Source: Rhodoblastus sp963710275 (GTDB taxonomy: Bacteria > Pseudomonadota > Alphaproteobacteria > Rhizobiales > Beijerinckiaceae). Taken from it: a DNA stretch of 64,000 bases. Every line of letters begins with the position of its first letter. The first letter of the stretch is position 1. Below are positions 17,807-27,103 of this stretch, piece after piece. Location of the stretch: the NCBI GenBank assembly GCA_963710275.1, contig CAVPZS010000005.1:868001-932000 (forward strand). Direction: 5' to 3'. Position numbers and translations under genes: made by a program. The notes beneath the pieces are model-generated. The model was not told where the DNA came from and made no database searches. It saw only the letters and a list, made by a program, of their open reading frames with translations.

Positions 17807-18430
17807 ATGAAGAATTTTGTTCGGATCGCCGGTCTGGTGGCGACGCTCGGTTTAGCGGCATCGGCCCATGCGGCCGTCAATCTGGTCAACAACGGCGATT
17901 TCTCTAGCCCGAACGTTGGTGGTGGCTGGACATTAGTGAATTCTGGTGCGGATGGCTGGTATAATGTCAGCGACACCATCGAGATCGGAAATTCTCAGGT
18001 TTACGGCCTGCCCTGCGCCAACGGCGCGTGTCAGAGTTCGGAAATTCTTGCCAACCATAGCCCCGACACCATGTATCAGCCCATCAACGGCTTGGTGATC
18101 GGTGACGTCTACAAGGTTTCCTATCTGTACGGCGGTCGTACCGGTTATGACGCGACGATGGTATCGTCCTTCGGCACCGCAACCTTGACGACCAATACGG
18201 GCAGCCTTGGCAGTTGGACCAGCAATACCTTTTTCGTCACGGCCTCGGCCACAACCGAGAACTTGTCTTTCTCCGCCAGTGCGCTGTCAGGGTGCAGCGG
18301 CTGCGGCGCCGAAATCACCAACGTGTCGGTTTCGGCCGTGCCTGAGTTGTCGACTTGGATCATGATGCTCGCGGGCTTCGGCGCGCTTGGCTTCGCCGGA
18401 ACGCGCCGCAAGGCGGTCGTCGCCGCCTAA
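17807..18430 (+). CDS. Secreted PEP-CTERM-like protein
   Basis: A 207-residue exported protein. The signal peptide (KNFVRIAGLVATLGLAASAHA) is followed by a beta-rich domain with NLVNNGDFSSP and GGGWTLV, as in carbohydrate-binding-like PEP-CTERM proteins with an NGDFE-type start. The C-terminus has VPELSTWIMMLAGFGALGF, then basic TRRK, the sorting-tail layout: short motif, hydrophobic helix, Arg/Lys end. The motif reads PEL instead of PEP. Four Cys occur in the mature part (two in GCSGCG). PEP-CTERM proteins are processed by exosortases and often go to the envelope or biofilm matrix; no exosortase is in this window. Confidence 0.75.
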   Translation: MKNFVRIAGLVATLGLAASAHAAVNLVNNGDFSSPNVGGGWTLVNSGADGWYNVSDTIEIGNSQVYGLPCANGACQSSEILANHSPDTMYQPINGLVIGDVYKVSYLYGGRTGYDATMVSSFGTATLTTNTGSLGSWTSNTFFVTASATTENLSFSASALSGCSGCGAEITNVSVSAVPELSTWIMMLAGFGALGFAGTRRKAVVAA

Positions 18431-18459
18431 GCAACGCCTCGGTATTTTCGGTTGTTCGA

Positions 18460-18488
18460 CCGGACGGGATCGCCCCGTCCGGTTTTTT
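18460..18488 (+). terminator. Rho-independent terminator
   Basis: CCGGACGGG (18460-18468) pairs with CCCGTCCGG (18474-18482), followed by TTTTTT. It ends the PEP-CTERM-like gene and insulates kdsD. Confidence 0.9.
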
Positions 18489-18575
18489 CGTCGTCCGCTT
18501 TCACATTTGCCGTGGCGCGGCCTTTGGGCTAGGGAACGATTCCCAAGACATAGGGCTGAAGACATAAGGCGGAAC

Positions 18576-19556
18576 ATGAATTTGGTCACCCGGTCGCGCG
18601 CCCTGCAGGCCGCAAAAAAAAGCGTCGAAATCCAGACCGCGGGCATGGAAAAGCTGCGCGCGGCGCTCGATTCCGGGCTGGGCGAGGCGCTGGACGCCGC
18701 CGTTGGCAAGATCCATGCGGCGCGTGGCCGCGTCGTCGTCAGCGGCATGGGCAAGAGCGGCCATATCGGACGAAAAGTCGCGGCGACCCTGGCCTCGACC
18801 GGCACGCCGTCCTTCTTCCTGCATCCGGCCGAGGCCAGCCATGGCGATCTCGGCATGGTGACGCCGGATGACGTGGTGCTGGCCTTTTCCTGGTCGGGCG
18901 AGACCGCGGAGCTCGCCGACCTGATCGAATACGCCAAGCGTTTCGCCGTGCCCCTCATCGCCGCCACCTCGCGGCGCGACAGCGCGCTCGGCCGCGCCGC
19001 CGACGTCCTGCTGCTGCTGCCGCAGGTCGAGGAAGCCTGTCCCAATGGCCTCGCGCCGACGACCTCCACCACCATCCAGCTGGCGCTGGGCGACGCGCTG
19101 GCCGTCGGCCTGATCGAGGATCGCGGCTTTTCCGCCCAGGATTTCCGCACCTTTCATCCCGGCGGCAAGCTCGGCGCCCGGCTTCACAAGGTGGACGACC
19201 TGATGCACAGCGGCGACGACATGCCGCTGCTGCCGGAAACCGCCGGCATGAGCGAGGTCATCCTGACCATGACGGGCAAGCGCTTCGGCTGCGTTGGCAT
19301 TGTCGACGCGCGGGGCGCGCTCGCGGGCATCATCACCGACGGCGACTTGCGCCGCCACTGGTCCGCGGACATGCGGGACGGGCGTCCCGCGGAGATCATG
19401 ACCCGCTCGCCGCGCACGGTTTCCCTCGGCGCCCTCGCCTCGGCGGCGCTGGAAACCATGAACCGGATGAAAATCACCGTGCTGTTTGTCGTCTCCGAGG
19501 ACAAGCCTGCGGGCATCCTGCACATCCACGATCTCCTGCGCGCCGGCGTGGCGTGA
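18576..19556 (+). CDS. kdsD: Arabinose-5-phosphate isomerase (KpsF/GutQ/KdsD type)
   Basis: This enzyme converts ribulose 5-phosphate to arabinose 5-phosphate, the first step to KDO for lipopolysaccharide. The 326-residue protein has an SIS domain (residues about 35-170) with GMGKSGHIGRKVAATLASTG, FFLHPAEASHGDLGM and FSWSGET, then two CBS repeats (about 205-325). ATG at 18576 is preceded by AAGGCGGAAC. The KDO cytidylyltransferase gene kdsB lies about 9 kb away in this window. Confidence 0.93.
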   Translation: MNLVTRSRALQAAKKSVEIQTAGMEKLRAALDSGLGEALDAAVGKIHAARGRVVVSGMGKSGHIGRKVAATLASTGTPSFFLHPAEASHGDLGMVTPDDVVLAFSWSGETAELADLIEYAKRFAVPLIAATSRRDSALGRAADVLLLLPQVEEACPNGLAPTTSTTIQLALGDALAVGLIEDRGFSAQDFRTFHPGGKLGARLHKVDDLMHSGDDMPLLPETAGMSEVILTMTGKRFGCVGIVDARGALAGIITDGDLRRHWSADMRDGRPAEIMTRSPRTVSLGALASAALETMNRMKITVLFVVSEDKPAGILHIHDLLRAGVA

Positions 19557-19704
19557 GACCTTATCTATGGATCGCAAAGGGCGATTTGCGCAGGGCGGCG
19601 CAGCGCCCGGCCCGGTTCGCCGCAAGGCGCCGCAGATGAAGAATGAGGACTGCGGCGGCGCTGTGGCGGCCCCGAAGGCGCGCTCGGTCGGCGCGATGCG
19701 CCGA

Positions 19705-20478
19705 TCAATATTTCGCGACGACGACCGCCGGTTCGGGCGCGCCTAGCCTGTAGATCAGCGAGGCCCGCACCGTATTCTCGGTCAATTGCCCTGAACGGTC
19801 GGTAAAATAGTACCACGCGCCAGGCGGCAGGGCGGAAAAGGCGTAATCGGCTCTCGCATATCGATCGAAAACATACTCCAAACGCATGGCAAAACGGGGC
19901 GAGAACGCGTATTCGACGCCCGCGCCGGCATTCCAGCCCCAGACCGTGTTGGCGATGACATCTTGCGGGTAGTTATTCGGAATCGCTTCCCTGATCCGCA
20001 AGGACGAGAGCGAGACGCCGCTCGCGGCGAAGAACAGCGCCGGTCCCGCGGTGACCCCGAGGCGGCCGCGAAGGCGTCCGACCTGTCCCGTCGATGACGT
20101 CTGATCGAAGGCGACGCCGCTGGTGGCGCTGATGAACTGGCTTTGCGCCACGCCGCCCTGGAGGCCGTATTCCACTTCCAGGCCTCCGACAAATCTGGCG
20201 GACTGATGATTGAAGCCGCTCAGCGCGCCAAGGGAGGCGCCTGTCCCATTCTGGAAATAATGAGCCGGACCAGCAGGCTGGAAAATATTGTCATGTGCGA
20301 AATTGGCCCCGGCGAAGGCGCCGACATAAAAGCCGCTCCAGGACGACGAGGACCCCTGGCCTTCCGAAACGGCGTCAAGCGCGCCACGAAGGTTAAAGCC
20401 GCTGGAATCGGCATGGGCCAGTTGCGGAAGGCTGCACAGTGTCATCAATGAAACTGATAAACACGCAAATTTTACCAT
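19705..20478 (-). CDS. Outer-membrane beta-barrel protein (Omp25/porin-like)
   Basis: A 257-residue exported protein with a signal peptide ending LPQLAHA. The sequence WSGFYVGAFAGANFAHD is the usual first strand of Omp25-type opacity/beta-barrel proteins of Hyphomicrobiales; alternate-residue strands follow (VGGLEVEYGLQG, GRLRGRLGVTAG, GWNAGAGVEYAF, AMRLEYVFDRY, VRASLIYRLG). I prefer the ATG at 20478 because GGAG lies nine bases before it; an ATG at 20490 is in frame. The last residues (VVVAKY) do not end in Phe, the more common terminal residue. Confidence 0.8.
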   Translation of the reverse strand: MVKFACLSVSLMTLCSLPQLAHADSSGFNLRGALDAVSEGQGSSSSWSGFYVGAFAGANFAHDNIFQPAGPAHYFQNGTGASLGALSGFNHQSARFVGGLEVEYGLQGGVAQSQFISATSGVAFDQTSSTGQVGRLRGRLGVTAGPALFFAASGVSLSSLRIREAIPNNYPQDVIANTVWGWNAGAGVEYAFSPRFAMRLEYVFDRYARADYAFSALPPGAWYYFTDRSGQLTENTVRASLIYRLGAPEPAVVVAKY

Positions 20479-20515
20479 GATCCGCTCCATTTCCTGGGAG
20501 TGGACCGTAAATGAG

Positions 20516-20529
20516 TAACGTTAACGTTA
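20516..20529. promoter_or_regulatory. Perfect 14-base palindrome upstream of the barrel gene
   Basis: TAACGTTAACGTTA reads the same on both strands and lies 38-51 bases before the chosen start of the outer-membrane gene. It is a plausible operator, but no regulator can be assigned. Confidence 0.3.
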
Positions 20530-20570
20530 GGTAATTTCGATCCGCGATCGAGACTTCATCGCGTTCGCGG

Positions 20571-22213
20571 TCATTGTCGCGGCAGTTCCACCGCCTCGCT
20601 TCCATTGGAGGCGCCGATTGCATCGAGATCGAAAGCCGCCGCGAAAAGCGCCTGGGTGTATTTTTCGCGTGGACGGGCGAAAATTTCCGCCGCGTCGCCC
20701 TGCTCGACGATCTTGCCGTCGCGCAGCACCACGATCTGCGAGGCCAGCGCCTTCACCACTTTCAGGTCATGGCTGATGAACAGGTAGGAGAGCCGGCGCT
20801 TCTCCTGCAACCCGCGCAGCAGGTCGACCATTTGCGCCTGCACCGAGCGGTCCAGCGCCGAGGTCGGCTCGTCGAGCACGAGAATGTCCGGATCGAGCGC
20901 CAGCGCCCGGGCGATGGCGATGCGTTGGCGCTGGCCGCCGGAAAATTCGTGGGGATAGCGGTCCATCGTCGCGGGATCGAGGCCGGTATCCGCCAATGCC
21001 TGGGCGACGATGGCCCGGCGGCCCGCGGCGCTTAAGCCCTTGTTCTGGATAACCAGCCCTTCCTCGACGATTTCCGCCACCGACATGCGCGGCGACAGCG
21101 ACCCATAGGGGTCCTGGAACACGATCTGGATCTTCTTGCGCAGCGGCCGCATCTGCCGGGCGTTCAACCTGTCGATGATTCTGGCCGAGATAGACGACGG
21201 CGCCGTTCGAGCGGATCAGCCGCAGCAGCGCCAGGCCGATGGTGGTCTTGCCCGAACCGGATTCGCCGACCAGGGCCAGGGTCTGGCCCTTGCGCAGCGT
21301 CAGCGACACGCCGTCGACCGCCTTCACGTAGGAGGTCGCGCGGCCCCAGAAGCCGCCCTTGATCGGGAACCAGACCTTCAAATCCCTGGCGGACAGGACT
21401 TCCACGGCGGCCGCGTCGGCGGGCGGCGCGGCGCCGCTGGGTTCGGCGGCGAGCAACATTTTGGTGTAGTCGTGCCGGGGCGCGGCGAAGATTTGCGCGG
21501 TCGGACCAGCTCTCGACAATCCTTCCCTGCCGCATCACCGCGACCTCGTCGGCCATGCGGCGGACAATGCCGAGGTCGTGGGTGATGAACAGGATCGCCA
21601 TGCCATATTTGGCCTGGAGTCCGCGCAGCAGGGTCAGGATCTGCGCCTGGATGGTGACGTCGAGCGCCGTGGTCGGCTCGTCGGCGATCAGCAGGTCCGG
21701 CCGGTTGGCGAGCGCCATGGCGATCATGACGCGCTGGCGCTGGCCGCCGGAAAGCTCGTGCGGAAATGCGTCCAGGCGCCGTTCCGCGTCTTGCAGGCCC
21801 ACTTCCCGCAACAGCTCCAGCGTGCGCGCGCGCCGTTTTTCGCGCGAACCCACGCCGTGCCATTCGAGGATTTCGCCGATCTGCTTCTCGATCCGGTGCA
21901 GCGGATTGAGCGAGGTCATCGGCTCCTGGAACACCATGGAAATGCGGGCGCCGCGCAGCGCGCGCAACGTCGCCTCGTCGGCGCGGGTCAGTTCCTGGCC
22001 CTGGAACTCGACCCGGCCGCCGATGATTTTAGCGCCGGGAGCCAGCAGGCGGACGATGGCCAGGGCCGTCACCGACTTGCCCGAGCCGGATTCCCCGACC
22101 AGCGCCAGCGTGCGCCCGCGCCGGAGCGACAGGGAAACGTCGTCCACCACCGGCTCGCCGGCGCCAAAGGCGACGGTGAGGCCGGAAACGTCGAGAAGAT
22201 CGTCAGAGGCCAC
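20571..22213 (-). CDS. yejF: Microcin C/oligopeptide ABC transporter, double ATP-binding protein YejF, two frameshifts
   Basis: The energising subunit of a YejABEF-type importer, with two nucleotide-binding domains in one chain. The first has GESGSGKS, FQEPMTSLNPL, LSGGQRQRVMIAMALA and ADEPTTALD. The second has GESGSGKTT, VFQDPYGSLSPR, FSGGQRQRIAIARALA and DEPTSALD. Single-base shifts occur near 21510 and 21180. The start is GTG at 22213, inside the end of the PIN-domain gene, with GAGG upstream. Restored length is about 547 residues, normal for YejF. The coupling to the toxin-like gene is unusual. Confidence 0.9.
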
Positions 22214-22667
22214 GGAGCGCCTCGAGCAAAGCCGCAATGGTCGCGGGGCCAGGGTCGCGGCGGGTCATTCCAAGGGGAAGCTTGTCCATGTCCTTGTCGC
22301 GGGAAATCACGTATCGACAATTTTTGCGCATGGCCGTCGCCACATGAATGGCGTCCGGCAGCTTGTGCCGGGTATGTCGCCGAACGCCAGCCGATTCGAT
22401 CAGGATGTCGCTGCTGACCGGAACCAGGGCGATGGCCGGATTCCAGACGATCAGCTCCATGTAGAAGTCACGTCCGACGGTCGCGCCGCCGGTAGAGGAA
22501 AGCACTTCCGCCAGAGTCAGTTCGCTGGTCGCGAAAACGCCATCATGAGGTCTCATCGCCAGGAAAAGGTCGTTCGCGGCTTGAGCGTACTCGGGGATTC
22601 CCTCGGCGAAATCAATGAATACGTTAGCGTCCAGGTAGGCGAGCGCGCCGGCGTGCGCTTCAGTCAT
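22203..22667 (-). CDS. PIN-domain toxin-like protein (VapC type)
   Basis: A 154-residue PIN-domain protein, predicted to be a magnesium-dependent endoribonuclease. The acidic residues are in place: YLDANVFIDF (first Asp), TSELTLAEVL (Glu), LPDAIHVATAM (Asp) and ISRDKDM (Asp). The gene overlaps the end of the 74-residue upstream gene by eight bases, the arrangement of a type II toxin-antitoxin pair. It lies between yejE and yejF, on the same strand, and its 3' end overlaps the yejF start. Toxicity is inferred from the family and not shown by sequence. Confidence 0.88.
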   Translation of the reverse strand: MTEAHAGALAYLDANVFIDFAEGIPEYAQAANDLFLAMRPHDGVFATSELTLAEVLSSTGGATVGRDFYMELIVWNPAIALVPVSSDILIESAGVRRHTRHKLPDAIHVATAMRKNCRYVISRDKDMDKLPLGMTRRDPGPATIAALLEALRGL

Positions 22668-22884
22668 CCCAGGCGTCTCGCTGTTCCCGTATTTCCCGAA
22701 CTATTTCATCGGCAGAACGAAAGGGAGGCCGCCGTGCGGCAAACAGCTCATCGATCGATCTGACCCTGGCGGGCCGCTCCGTTTCCTCAACAATAACGGT
22801 CACGTCAGCCGTCGGGTCGAGCCCCTGCCGCAAATCCTCCGGCAATGCCGAAACCGGGTAATGCGCCTTGACAATTCTGTTCAT
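22660..22884 (-). CDS. Antitoxin-like protein paired with the PIN-domain gene (VapB-like)
   Basis: A 74-residue acidic protein starting at ATG 22884 (MNRIVKAHYPVSALPEDLR). The N-terminal part (residues 1-30) could form a short beta-strand DNA-binding element and the C-terminal half is helical and charged (FRSADEIVREIREQRDAWDD), a typical toxin-wrapping tail. It precedes and overlaps the PIN-domain gene. The exact antitoxin family is not recognised; size, order and overlap support the role. Usually such a protein represses its own promoter, which would lie at 22885-22943, just past yejE. Confidence 0.75.
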   Translation of the reverse strand: MNRIVKAHYPVSALPEDLRQGLDPTADVTVIVEETERPARVRSIDELFAARRPPFRSADEIVREIREQRDAWDD

Positions 22885-22943
22885 TGATCCGCTCCGCGAC
22901 GCAAAAATTACCACAGATTCACTCGAAGGTCTTCGGCCTTCGC

Positions 22944-24050
22944 TCATCCGAAACCCTTTCGCGGGTCGAACGCGTCGCGCATCGCCTCGCCGATGAAGAT
23001 CAGCAGCGACAGCATGACGGCGATGACGGCGAAGCCGGAGAGGCCGAGCCAGGGCGCCTGCAGGTTGGACTTGCCCTGCAGCAGCAATTCGCCGAGCGAG
23101 GGCGAGCCGGGCGGCAGGCCGAAGCCGAGGAAATCCAGCGAGGTCAGGGTGGTGATCGAGACGTTGAGAATGAAGGGCAGGAAGGTCAGCGTCGCCACCA
23201 TGGCGTTGGGCAGCACATGCTTGGCCATGATCTTGCGGTTGCGACAGCCCCAGCGCCCGCGCCGCGCGGACATAGTCGAAATTGCGCGCGCGCAGGAATT
23301 CGGCGCGCACGAGATGGACGAGATTGACCCAGGAAAAGGCCAGCAAAATGCCGAGCAGCACGAAAAAGCTCGGCGTGATGATGGCCGAGAGGATGATGAG
23401 CAGGTAGAGGCTCGGCAGCGACGACCAGATCTCGATGAAGCGCTGCATCAGCAGATCGGTCCAGCCGCCGAAATAGCCCTGCACCGCGCCGGCGGCGACG
23501 CCGACGGCCGAGGATATGCCCGCCAGCAGCAGGCCGAACAGCACCGAAATGCGAAAGCCGTAGATCAGCCGCGCCACGACGTCGCGGCCCTGGTCGTCGG
23601 TGCCGAGCCAGTTCCATTCGATCTCGCCGCAGTTTTTCGACGGGCATGCCGTCGAAGGTCTTGCCATGGGCGCATTGCGCGTCGGTCAGCATCCAGGTCG
23701 GCGGCGAGGGCGCGGGCAGTGGGCATGTTGAGATTGGTGGTGTCGTAGGAATAGCGGATCGGCGGCCAGACCATCCAGCCATGGGCCTCGATCTCGTGGA
23801 CGATGACGGGATCGCGATAATCGGTCTGGGCGAGGAAGCCGCCGAATTTGTCTTCCGGGATAATCCTTGAAGGCGGGGAACAGGAATTCGCCCTTGTAGG
23901 AGACGAGGATCGGCTTGTCGTTGGCGATGAATTCCGCGCCGAGCGACAGCCACGAAGGCGACAGACGAAAATCCAGAACGACCAGAACCCGCGCTTGTTG
24001 CGAGTGAAGGCGTCGAGCCGGCGGCGACTGATCGGGGTCAGCGCGAACAT
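22944..24050 (-). CDS. yejE: ABC transporter permease YejE, about five frameshifts
   Basis: The second permease of the YejABEF importer. The start (ALTPISRRRLDAFTRNKRGFWSFWIF) shares one base with the yejB stop (TGATG). Family landmarks follow in changing frames: FLFPAFKDYP, then EDKFGGFLAQTDYRDP, then ANGWMVWPPIRYSYDT-like text, then WNWLGTDDQGRDVVARLIYGFRIS, the permease core and the C-terminal LDFLGFGLPPGSPSLGELL. Shifts are near 23955, 23858, 23717, 23635 and 23245. This is too many for one working gene if the sequence is right: it is either a dense patch of sequence error or a pseudogene. Confidence 0.85.
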
Positions 24051-25150
24051 CACACCTCCCGCGTTTCGAAATCGATGCGCGGATCGATCCAGGCGTAGGT
24101 GAGGTCGGAGATCAGGTTGATGGCGAGGCCGAGCAAGGCGAAAATATAGAGATTGGCGAAGACCACGGGATAGTCGCGGTTGAGCGTCGATTCGAACGAC
24201 AGCAGCCCGAGCCCGTCGAGCGAGAAGATCGTCTCGATCAGCAGCGCGCCGGTGAAGAAGGCGGAGATGAAGGCGCCGGGAAAGCCGGAAATGACGATCA
24301 GCATGGCGTTGCGAAAGACATGGCCGTAGAGCACGCGTCTTTCGGTCAGGCCCTTCATCCGCGCGGTGATGACATATTGCTTGCGGATTTCCTCGATGAA
24401 GGCGTTCCTGGTGAGAAAGGTGGTGGTGGCGAAGGCGCCGATGGCCAGCGCCGTCACCGGCAGCACGATATGCCAGAGATAATCCTTGACCTTGCCGAGC
24501 AGGGACAATTGGGAGAAATCGTCGGAGGTCAGGCCGCGCAGCGGGAAAATCTGCCAGAACGAGCCGCCGGCGAAGAGCACGATCAGCAAGATGGCGAAGA
24601 GGAAGCTCGGAATGGCGTAGCCGACGATGATGACGGCGGAGGTCCAGACGTCGAATTTCTCGCCCTCATGCCGCGCCTTGGCGATGCCCAGCGGAATCGA
24701 GATGGCGTAGGAGAGGAAGGTCATCCAGAGGCCGAGCGACATGGAGACCGGCAGCTTTTCCTTGATCAGCTGCAGCACCGGGGCGTCGCGGAAATAGGAC
24801 CGGCCGAAATCGAACATCGCGTAATTGCGGATCATCAGCCAGAAGCGCTCCAGCGGCGGCTTGTCGAAGCCGAACTGCTTTTCCAGTTCGGCGATGAATT
24901 TGGGGTCGAGCCCCTGCGCGCCGCGATATTTGCCGGAAAATTCCGACGCCGCGCCGGCTCGCCCCGCCGCGACGGTGTTGGCGCCGCCGCCGAACCGCGC
25001 CGTCGCGCCGGAATCCTGGCCCTGCATCTGCGCCAGCACCCGCTCGACCGGGCCGCCCGGCGCGAATTGCACGATCAGGAAGGAGAGCGCCAGGATCCCG
25101 AACAGGGTCGGGATCATCAGCAGGATGCGCCGCGCGACATAGGCCAGCAT
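24050..25150 (-). CDS. yejB: ABC transporter permease YejB
   Basis: The first permease of the YejABEF importer, 366 residues and intact. It starts at ATG 25150, one base into the yejA stop. The N-terminus (MLAYVARRILLMIPTLFGI) is a standard dipeptide-type permease start; a family-specific insert with QNQDS-like polar text (about residues 40-80) follows, then KQFGFDKPPLERF and a five-helix core ending with DLTYAWIDPRIDFE. Intactness here contrasts with the damaged yejA and yejE on both sides. Confidence 0.93.
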   Translation of the reverse strand: MLAYVARRILLMIPTLFGILALSFLIVQFAPGGPVERVLAQMQGQDSGATARFGGGANTVAAGRAGAASEFSGKYRGAQGLDPKFIAELEKQFGFDKPPLERFWLMIRNYAMFDFGRSYFRDAPVLQLIKEKLPVSMSLGLWMTFLSYAISIPLGIAKARHEGEKFDVWTSAVIIVGYAIPSFLFAILLIVLFAGGSFWQIFPLRGLTSDDFSQLSLLGKVKDYLWHIVLPVTALAIGAFATTTFLTRNAFIEEIRKQYVITARMKGLTERRVLYGHVFRNAMLIVISGFPGAFISAFFTGALLIETIFSLDGLGLLSFESTLNRDYPVVFANLYIFALLGLAINLISDLTYAWIDPRIDFETREV

Positions 25151-27023
25151 CAGGATTTGGCCTTCACCGCGGCGGCCTTTTCCGCATCCCACCACCACAG
25201 GCCGAGAATGCCGAGATCGAGCTTCGGCGCCGCGTCGGGACGGCCGAACTCGTCCCAGGCGGCGATGCGGCGGTTGGGCGAGTACCAGTTGGGTATCCAA
25301 TAGCGCCCGGCGCGCAAGCACCCGGTCCAGCGCGCGGCAGACGATCACCAGTTCGGCGCGGCTTTTGGCCTGCAGCGCCTTGGCGATCAGCGTATCGACG
25401 GCGGGGTCGTCGATGCCCGGCGAGATTGAGGCCGCCCGGCGACTTGCCGGATGCGGAGCCGAAATAGGCGAGCAATTCGTCGCCCGGCACGCCGCCGATG
25501 ATCTTGCGGTCGGTGACCATGTCGAAATCGAAATTGTCGATGCGGCTCTTGTATTGCGCCGAATCCACCACGCGCAGGCGCGGCTCGATCCCGAGCAGGC
25601 GCATGTTCCTGAACATGGGATCGACCACCTTGTCGAAGGCGTTGGAAAACTCCAGGATTTCAAAGGCGAAGGGGCGAGCCGTCGGGCAGATGCAGCTGGG
25701 CGCCCTGGCGCTGGCAGCCCGCCTCTTTCAACAGGGTGTTGGCGCGCTGCAACAGCGCGCGGTCCTGTCCAGAGCCGTCGGAGACCGGCGGCGAGAAGGG
25801 CGGACCGAAGACATCCGGCCGCAATTTATCCGCGCAGCGGCTCCAGCAGCGCCAGTTCCTCGGGCGAGGGCGCGCCTTGCGCCTTCATGTCGGTATTTTC
25901 GAAATAGCTCTCCATGCGCTTGTAGGCGCCATAGAAAAGATTGCGGTTGGACCATTCGAAATCGAGGCAATAGCCCAGCGCCTCGCGGATGCGCGGGTCC
26001 TTGAACACGGTGCGGCGGGCGTTGAAGAAAAAGCCCTGGAAGCCGGGGCTGCGCCGGTCAGGGATTTCCATCTTCTTCACCCGCCCGTCGCGCACGGCCG
26101 GGAAATCATAGCCGGTCGCCCATTCCGAGGCGGTGGCGGATTCATGCAGGTTGACCGCGCCGGACTTGAAGGCCTCGAAGCCGACCGCGCGCTCGCCGAA
26201 ATAGTCGTAGCGGATCAGGTCGAAATTGTTCTGGCCGACATTGACGGGCAGGTCCTTGCCCCAATAATCGGCGACGCGCTCATAGGAGATGTAGCGGCCC
26301 TGCTCGAAGGCCCCGATCTTGTAGGCGCCCGATCCGAGCGGCGGCTCCATGCCGGCGTGGTCGAAGGGATGCTTCTCGTAATAGGCCGCCGACAGGATCG
26401 GCTGGCCTGCGATATTGAGGATGGAATCGCGGTCGAATTTCTCGACCAGCGTGATCAGGACGACATCATCGGCCTCGGCCGTCGACCTTTTCCAGGTCGC
26501 GCAGCAATTGCCGGATGATCGGATGGCCTTTGTCGCGCAGGGTGTTCATGGAGAACACCACATCCGCAGCCGTCAGCTTTGAGCCGTCGTGAAACCGCGC
26601 CTCGCGCCGCAGATGGAAGCGATACTGGCGCTTGTCCTCGGAGATTTCGACGGCGTGGGCGACGAGGCCATAGACGGTGTTGTCCTCGTCGAGACTGCCG
26701 GCCATCAGGCTGTCGTTGATCAGGCTGAGGCCGGTGGCGGGATTGCCGGACAGGATGAAGCCATTGAGCGAATCATAGGAGGTGGCGACGGCCTCCTCGA
26801 TCAACTGCCCGCCCTTGGGCGCGTCGGGCCGCGCATAGGGGAAATGGGAGAAATTTTCCGGCAGGCCCAGGTCGCCGAAGGACGAGAGGCCGTAGGTCTT
26901 GCGCCAGGACTTGTCTCCCGCGCCGGCGGGCTGGGCAAAACCGGGCAGGCCGAAAATCGGCATGGCGGCGGCGGAAAGCAGCGCGGCGCGGCGGGTGAGC
27001 GTGAGTTTTGCGGAAGGGCGCAA
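25150..27023 (-). CDS. yejA: Extracellular solute-binding protein YejA, about five frameshifts
   Basis: The periplasmic binding protein for peptides or microcin C-like substrates. The start is TTG 27023 with GAGGAG upstream, giving a twin-arginine-like export signal (LTRRAALLSAAAMPIFGLPG). The family 5 solute-binding signature follows: YGLSSFGDLGLPENFSHFPYARPDAPKGG, then FHLRREARFHDGSKLTAADVVFS. The chain continues in other frames: GSGAYKIGAFEQG, then RRSPGFQGFFFNARR, then FAFEILEFSNAFDKVVDPM and WWWDAEKAA at the end. Breaks are near 26480, 25827, 25676, 25430 and 25312, most being one extra base. Restored length would be about 622 residues. Confidence 0.9.
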
Positions 27024-27103
27024 TTCGACTCCTCAGGGGATTCTCGGCTCATGATGTCGTATTGCCGAACATGGCCAGCGCGTCCGGCAAAAGCAAGCCG
27101 TCT

